A stretch of DNA of 16,243 nucleotides, taken from contig JBDHRG010000083.1 in the NCBI GenBank assembly GCA_039807445.1, positions 1 to 16,243 of the forward strand, written 5' to 3'. Shown here in pieces: positions 13,472-16,243 of the stretch. The notes below the pieces were generated by a model. It had not been told where the DNA came from, searched no databases, and saw only the letters and a program-made list of their open reading frames with translations. Every line of letters starts with the position of its first letter. Position 1 is the stretch's first letter. The stretch is from JBDHRG01 sp039807445. GTDB lineage: Bacteria; Pseudomonadota; Gammaproteobacteria; Competibacterales; Competibacteraceae. Made by a program: the position numbers and the translations under genes.

Positions 13472-13748
13472 CCTGGAGAAACTCGCGGCGCTGCCCGACG
13501 CCGACATCGACGTCGGCGACACGCCGTACGATCCGCACGACCCCGCCGCCGTGGACGCCTTCTGGCGCGAAGCCAAGCTGACGCTGCCGCGGCGTCCGGG
13601 GCAGCGCGGGCCGCAGCGGGCCCCTACCAAGGTGCCGACCACCCTGCGACTGGACCCTGAAGTGCTGGCCGCTTTCAAGGCCACCGGCCGCGGCTGGCAG
13701 ACACGGATCAACGACGCCCTCAAGGAGTGGATCGCGACCCATCGCTGA
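13434..13748 (+). CDS. brnA: BrnA-family antitoxin
   Basis: 104 aa, overlapping brnT. The C-terminal part (TKVPTTLRLDPEVLAAFKATGRGWQTRINDALKEW) is the RHH DNA-binding domain of BrnA. The N-terminal half (residues 10-45) is the acidic, flexible part (PDADIDVGDTPYDPHDPAAVDAFWREA) that wraps the toxin. It neutralises BrnT and, with it, should repress transcription from the 16-bp inverted repeat upstream. Length and order (toxin first) are normal for brnTA, so the module looks functional. Confidence 0.88.
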   Translation: MKNVATGKPLGTDLEKLAALPDADIDVGDTPYDPHDPAAVDAFWREAKLTLPRRPGQRGPQRAPTKVPTTLRLDPEVLAAFKATGRGWQTRINDALKEWIATHR

Positions 13749-13820
13749 GCGAGCGGGGCTGAAATGTGGGTCGAACAGGGGCGCGAGCTCGACGCGGCGC
13801 ACTTCGCTCCTGCCAAGGGT

Positions 13821-13858
13821 TGAACCGCCCCGACACCCCTGGGCTTCGGGGCGGTTCA
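13821..13858. repeat. Strong 13-bp inverted repeat beside the duplicated antitoxin
   Basis: TGAACCGCCCCGA (13821-13833) and its exact complement (13846-13858) flank 12 nt. No U-run follows on either strand. Its right edge coincides with the left end of the duplicated antitoxin segment. The arm resembles terminal repeats that I associate with IS3-type elements (TGAACCGCCCCG...), so it may be a relic or solo footprint of an insertion sequence. A bidirectional terminator between brnA and the convergent antitoxin genes is the simpler alternative. Confidence 0.5.
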
Positions 13859-13876
13859 GTCCGGTGCCGGACGCGG

Positions 13877-14092
13877 TCACGAGCGGGGTGCCTGCGGAAG
13901 ATCGACGTCGCCCGCGGCGGCAAAGCGTCGCGCCACCCGCGTGCCGAGTCCCTCGCCCTGAGCGGGCCGCGCGAGCGCCTGCTGCAGGATCTGCCGCGCC
14001 TCCTCTTCCATCGACCGGCCGTGCAGGGCGGCTTGCAGGCGCAACCTGGCCTCGGGGGTTTCGTCGAGCTTGCGGATGGTCAGGCTGGCCAT
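13877..14092 (-). pseudogene. Duplicate fitA-like antitoxin truncated by a nonsense codon
   Basis: 71 codons starting MASLTIRKLDETPEARLRLQAAL. Compared with the intact copy at 14904-15155, a CGA codon has become TGA, which ends the protein after QAPRS. The last 12 residues of the intact copy, which would contact the toxin, are lost. No vapC/fitB toxin follows; brnA lies convergent beyond a hairpin. The RHH part is intact, so the product could still bind the shared operator and interfere with the intact pair, but loss of function is as likely. The family (FitA/VapB) is recognised from the N-terminal RHH and the EEEARQILQQAL motif. Confidence 0.75.
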
Positions 14093-14103
14093 GAGGCCTC
14101 CTC

Positions 14104-14120
14104 TGCAATCAAGGATTGCA
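14104..14120. promoter_or_regulatory. Antitoxin operator, copy 1
   Basis: TGCAATC-AAG-GATTGCA is a perfect 7-bp inverted repeat 11 nt upstream of the truncated antitoxin start. The same sequence stands upstream of the intact copy (15169-15185), and it is one of the best conserved parts of the duplicated segment. Confidence 0.55.
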
Positions 14121-14138
14121 TTGCAGGCAAGGACGAAG

Positions 14139-14381
14139 CTATCGCTCTTTCGCCTCGTCGAAGGCATCGGGCACGTTCGGCACTTCGGCCAGCGCCTGCT
14201 CGAAGGCGGCGCGGTTGGTCCGACTCGCCCGTACGATCAGGTAATCCTCGGCCGCGAGTGCGGCGAGCTTTTCGGCCGCCGCACTGCTGATGAACTGATT
14301 GATCGAAATGCCCTCCTTTTGCGCCCACTCCCGGACGTTCCGGTGCAGCGAGTCGGGCAGCCTCACGCTCAAAATGCTCAT
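14139..14381 (-). CDS. Orphan HicB-type/Arc-like RHH antitoxin
   Basis: 80 aa with GGAGGAG upstream of the ATG at 14381. The N-terminal sequence MSILSVRLPDSLHRNVREWAQKEGISINQFISSAAAEKLAAL is a textbook ribbon-helix-helix. The tail (RASRTNRAAFEQALAEVPNVPD) matches small antitoxins usually annotated as HicB family. No toxin lies on either side: upstream is the vapC stop, and downstream, 46 bp away, is the truncated fitA copy. It therefore appears orphaned, possibly after its toxin was lost when the antitoxin segment inserted. Confidence 0.72.
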   Translation of the reverse strand: MSILSVRLPDSLHRNVREWAQKEGISINQFISSAAAEKLAALAAEDYLIVRASRTNRAAFEQALAEVPNVPDAFDEAKER

Positions 14382-14448
14382 GGCCTCTCCTCCTGAACCG
14401 CGACGGTTACGCTGCGTCGACGCTCAGGCCGCACGAACCGGTCAGTGC

Positions 14449-14907
14449 TCAACGCGGCTTCGCATCGTCATCGCCCGATGCCGCCTCGGCGCGCCAGGGA
14501 TCGACAACCGCCAGCCCGTCGATCCCGGTGAAATCCTCGAGGTTGCGCGTGGCCAGGCTCAGCTGGTTCACCCGCGCGATCGCGGCGATCTGGGCATCCT
14601 CGACGCCGATCGGCCGGCCCAGCCGAGTGCGACGGGCGACGATATCGGCGTAGTGATCGGCGGCCTCTTCATCGAAGGGCAAACAACGGCCGCTGAAGTC
14701 CTCGCGGAACATCTGCTCGGCAGCCTCGGCGAGTGCTGTCTTGCGCTTGCCGTCGGGCAGCAGCGCCAAGCCCAAGGCGATCTCGGCCCGGGTGATGGCG
14801 CTGACCCATACCTCGACTTCCGCCTGCCGGTCGAGCCACACGAGCACCCGAGCCGCCGGGCTCGGACGCATCAACTCCGACAGGACGTTGGTATCGAGCA
14901 GAATCAT
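14449..14907 (-). CDS. vapC: PIN-domain ribonuclease toxin (VapC/FitB type)
   Basis: 152 aa. PIN acidic residues are present: Asp5 in MILLDTNVLSEL, Glu42 in TRAEIALGLALLP, Asp104 in PIGVEDAQIAA, and the conserved LATRNLEDF near 118-126. Together these coordinate the Mg ion for RNA cleavage, as in FitB. The start codon overlaps the antitoxin stop (ATGA), giving translational coupling. The toxin ends with a hydrophilic tail (AEAASGDDDAKPR). With the antitoxin directly upstream the module looks complete. Specific RNA targets cannot be read from sequence. Confidence 0.9.
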   Translation of the reverse strand: MILLDTNVLSELMRPSPAARVLVWLDRQAEVEVWVSAITRAEIALGLALLPDGKRKTALAEAAEQMFREDFSGRCLPFDEEAADHYADIVARRTRLGRPIGVEDAQIAAIARVNQLSLATRNLEDFTGIDGLAVVDPWRAEAASGDDDAKPR

Positions 14908-15155
14908 TCCCGCTCGCCGAAGTCCGGTGCCGGACGCGGTCGCGAGCGGGGCGCCTGCGGAAGATCGACACCGCCCGCAGCGGCAAAGCGTCGCGCCACT
15001 CGCGTGCCGAGTCCCTCGCCCTGAGCGGGCCGCGCGAGCGCCTGCTGCAGGATCTGCCGCGCCTCCTCTTCCATCGATCGGTCGTGCAGGGCGGCTTGCA
15101 GGCGCAACCTGGCCTTGAGGGTTTCGTCGAGCTTACGGATGGTCAGGTTGGCCAT
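14904..15155 (-). CDS. fitA: FitA/VapB-type antitoxin
   Basis: 83 aa. N-terminal RHH (MANLTIRKLDETLKARLRLQAAL) precedes the SMEEEARQILQQALARP motif, and a proline/arginine-rich tail (RPRPAPDFGERE) should enter the toxin groove. It precedes and overlaps vapC by 4 bp. The TGCAATC-AAG-GATTGCA palindrome upstream is its probable operator, bound together with the toxin. Its gene and operator are the parent-like, intact version of the truncated copy at 13877-14092. Confidence 0.88.
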   Translation of the reverse strand: MANLTIRKLDETLKARLRLQAALHDRSMEEEARQILQQALARPAQGEGLGTRVARRFAAAGGVDLPQAPRSRPRPAPDFGERE

Positions 15156-15195
15156 AAGATTTTCCTACTGCAATCAAGGATTGCATTGTAGGCAA
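14921..15195. repeat. Antitoxin-segment duplication, copy 2
   Basis: Direct repeat of 13858-14130. This copy sits in the natural context, running into vapC through the coupled stop/start. Homology begins 14 nt beyond the start of vapC in the copy-2 direction, so only the antitoxin and operator were duplicated, not the toxin. Confidence 0.85.
15169..15185. promoter_or_regulatory. Antitoxin operator, copy 2
   Basis: TGCAATC-AAG-GATTGCA, identical to copy 1, 14 nt upstream of the intact antitoxin start. It is a typical symmetric target for an RHH dimer pair. Confidence 0.6.
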
Positions 15196-15317
15196 ATCGG
15201 GCAGGAAGAACGCACCGATGCGCCTGGCCCTCTACGGTGTCCGATCCGCCCATGATGACATGTCGGCTGGAGGGAGAAGCTTGGTATAAGTTCGTTGCCT
15301 TCGTGGAGGTCTGAGCC

Positions 15318-15688
15318 ATGCGCGACCTGAGTCAGTACCCGTTCGAGATCCGCCCGCTAGCGCCCGATGAAGGCGGTGGCTACCTGATCAGCTACTCGGA
15401 CTTCAACGAGTGCATCTCCGACGGCGAGACGCCGGAAGAGGGATCGTCAACGGTCGAGAGGCCTTGGCTGCGGTGATCGCGACGCTGGAAGAGCTGGGGC
15501 ACCCGGTGCCCAAGCCCAGCAGCAGTGGTGCTTCGGGCAAATTCGTGGCGCGGCTGCCGAAGACGCTGCACGCACGGCTCGCTGCCCGCGCACGGCAGGA
15601 GGGCGTCAGCATGAACACCTTGGTCGCGACCTTCCTCGCCGAGGGGATGGGGCGGCGCGAGGGCGATGCCGGGCGCGGCTCGACCTGA
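15318..15688 (+). pseudogene. hicB: hicB antitoxin gene broken by a one-base frameshift
   Basis: The first 41 codons read MRDLSQYPFEIRPLAPDEGG ... YSDFNECISDGETPEE, the partial RNase H-like part of HicB. At about 15441 one base is missing (the expected Ala codon GCG reads GG). This sends the frame to a TGA at 15474-15476. Sense resumes one frame over with IVNGREALAAVIATLEELGHPVP and a complete HicB-type RHH end (ARLPKTLHARLAARARQEG...LVATFLAEGMG) to the stop at 15688. Repaired, it would be 123 aa. GGAGG and a TATAAG -10-like motif precede it. No hicA toxin lies upstream (122 bp only) or downstream. A sequencing error cannot be excluded. Confidence 0.8.
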
Positions 15689-15708
15689 GCTCGTGATCAA
15701 CATCACCT

Positions 15709-16125
15709 TCACGCCGCACGCTTCACATCTCCGAGCATCCCGCGCAACCCCTCGGCCAGCGCCACCCGCGGCGCCCAGCCGAGCTCGGCCTGGAGCCGCG
15801 CCGGCGAGTAGCAGGCCCAGCCGAGCAGCTTGTCGAGCGCCTCGGAATCGAACGGGAAGCGCCCGCCGCGCAGCCGGCCGAGGCCATCGCCGAGGCGCAC
15901 CGCCGTCGCCGCCAGGAACCCATCGGCCTCTTCAGGGCTCCAGGTACCGGCCAAGTGGTCCAGATCGTGATGGAGGGGCCGCCGCGGCCCCTCCGCCCGC
16001 AAGCCCACGCCTTTTCGGACCAGCTGCAGGATCAAGGCATTCATGCCGACCCTCCGGTGATCGGCTTCTTCCTTCAGCCGCATGACGGTCTCCTCGTCGG
16101 GACCGCGCAAGCTGACGTTTGCCAT
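15709..16125 (-). CDS. Chimeric ORF: FitA/VapB-like antitoxin fused to an epimerase C-terminus
   Basis: 138 aa. Residues 1 to about 75 (MANVSLRGPDEETVMRLKEE ... HHDLDHLAGTWSPEEADGFL) are an RHH antitoxin of the type whose normal length is 75-85 aa. From about 77 onward the protein switches to the end of an NAD-dependent sugar-nucleotide epimerase/dehydratase: GRFPFDSEALDKLLGWACYSPARLQAELGW, then a final helix of the type seen at epimerase C-termini. The whole Rossmann domain and catalytic YxxxK are absent. A deletion or insertion joined the two in frame near 15890-15900. The antitoxin half may still bind DNA. The ATG at 16125 begins the RHH motif. Confidence 0.75.
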   Translation of the reverse strand: MANVSLRGPDEETVMRLKEEADHRRVGMNALILQLVRKGVGLRAEGPRRPLHHDLDHLAGTWSPEEADGFLAATAVRLGDGLGRLRGGRFPFDSEALDKLLGWACYSPARLQAELGWAPRVALAEGLRGMLGDVKRAA

Positions 16126-16143
16126 GGCCGCACCTTGATGCCA

Positions 16144-16242
16144 TCAGATGATTCGAAATGATGTCACGCTTCGCCTTGCTGCGCGGACCGAGGCGATCCG
16201 GTTCGGCGTGAGGGCCGCGATCGGATAGCCGAGGGCGACGAT
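16144..16242 (-). other. Possible 3' end of another minus-strand gene at the right edge
   Basis: From the right edge a minus-strand frame reads IVALGYPIAALTPNRIASV, then AARRSVTSFRII and a stop 18 nt before the chimeric antitoxin. Codons are GC-rich at third positions for the first 20 residues, then less so, so only the outer part may be truly coding. I do not recognise it. The same stretch also holds TGATG/CATCA repeats (16136-16163) that could be an operator for the chimeric antitoxin gene. Confidence 0.2.
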
Positions 16243-16243
16243 C

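Larger units (their letters stand above)
13858..14130. repeat. Antitoxin-segment duplication, copy 1
   Basis: This 273-bp stretch repeats 14921-15195 in the same orientation with scattered substitutions and one small length difference near the start codon. It covers an antitoxin reading frame and its operator. Homology stops abruptly at both ends, as expected from a segmental duplication or from two insertions of one cassette. Confidence 0.85.

Noticed and set aside
13764..13820. 18-codon frame MWVEQGRELDAAHF... after brnA
   Set aside because: Too short, no ribosome site and no recognisable content.
13821..13858. Integron attC site
   Set aside because: The expected RYYYAAC and GTTRRRY ends are not in the right places, and gene orientations in the cluster are mixed.
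1..16243. CRISPR array, tRNA or rRNA genes
   Set aside because: No regularly spaced repeats, tRNA-like cloverleaf or rRNA sequence was recognised by eye on either strand; short tRNAs could still be missed without a covariance search.

Overview
The window is GC-rich bacterial DNA with densely packed genes. It looks like a betaproteobacterium, probably a Rhodocyclales/Zoogloeaceae (Thauera or Azoarcus) type. The pointers are strong G/C bias at third codon positions, a DUF1640-type small protein, a MoxR/CoxE-like VWA pair, an AsrA-type Lon paralog, and a micro-ORF with a PEP-CTERM-like tail. The taxonomic call is inference from gene content only.

Left part (1-5131): the 5' part of a cobinamide-salvage gene (cbiZ, minus strand, running off the left edge) diverges from an orphan ribbon-helix-helix (RHH) antitoxin-like gene preceded by a perfect 17-bp palindrome. 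A DUF1640 coiled-coil/membrane protein follows. A MoxR AAA+ ATPase and a CoxE-like VWA protein come next. They would normally be adjacent partners, but here a small membrane protein, an exported unknown protein, an inverted-repeat element and a micro-ORF lie between them.

Middle part (5132-9533): a papain-like C1A peptidase converges on an OmpR-type response regulator. The sensor-kinase gene that should follow the regulator is reduced to a 51-codon remnant. PmrA/QseB-like direct repeats (TTAAG, 11-bp period) lie upstream of both the regulator and the peptidase, which suggests one small regulon. Then come an exported MhpD-like hydratase, a second copy of the inverted-repeat element, and a CorC/HlyC-type membrane protein on the minus strand.

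Right-centre (9534-13005): an AsrA-type Lon protease gene with a near-consensus heat-shock (sigma-32) promoter, followed by an exported pentapeptide-repeat protein.

Right end (13006-16243): a cluster of toxin-antitoxin genes, both working and broken. It holds an intact brnT-brnA pair with a perfect 16-bp inverted-repeat operator and an intact fitA-vapC pair. It also holds a nonsense-truncated duplicate of the fitA-like antitoxin, an orphan HicB-type RHH gene, a hicB broken by a one-base frameshift with no hicA, and an antitoxin fused in frame to the C-terminal piece of a sugar-nucleotide epimerase. This end looks like a site of repeated gene gain, duplication and decay. I see no rRNA, tRNA, CRISPR array or intact transposase.
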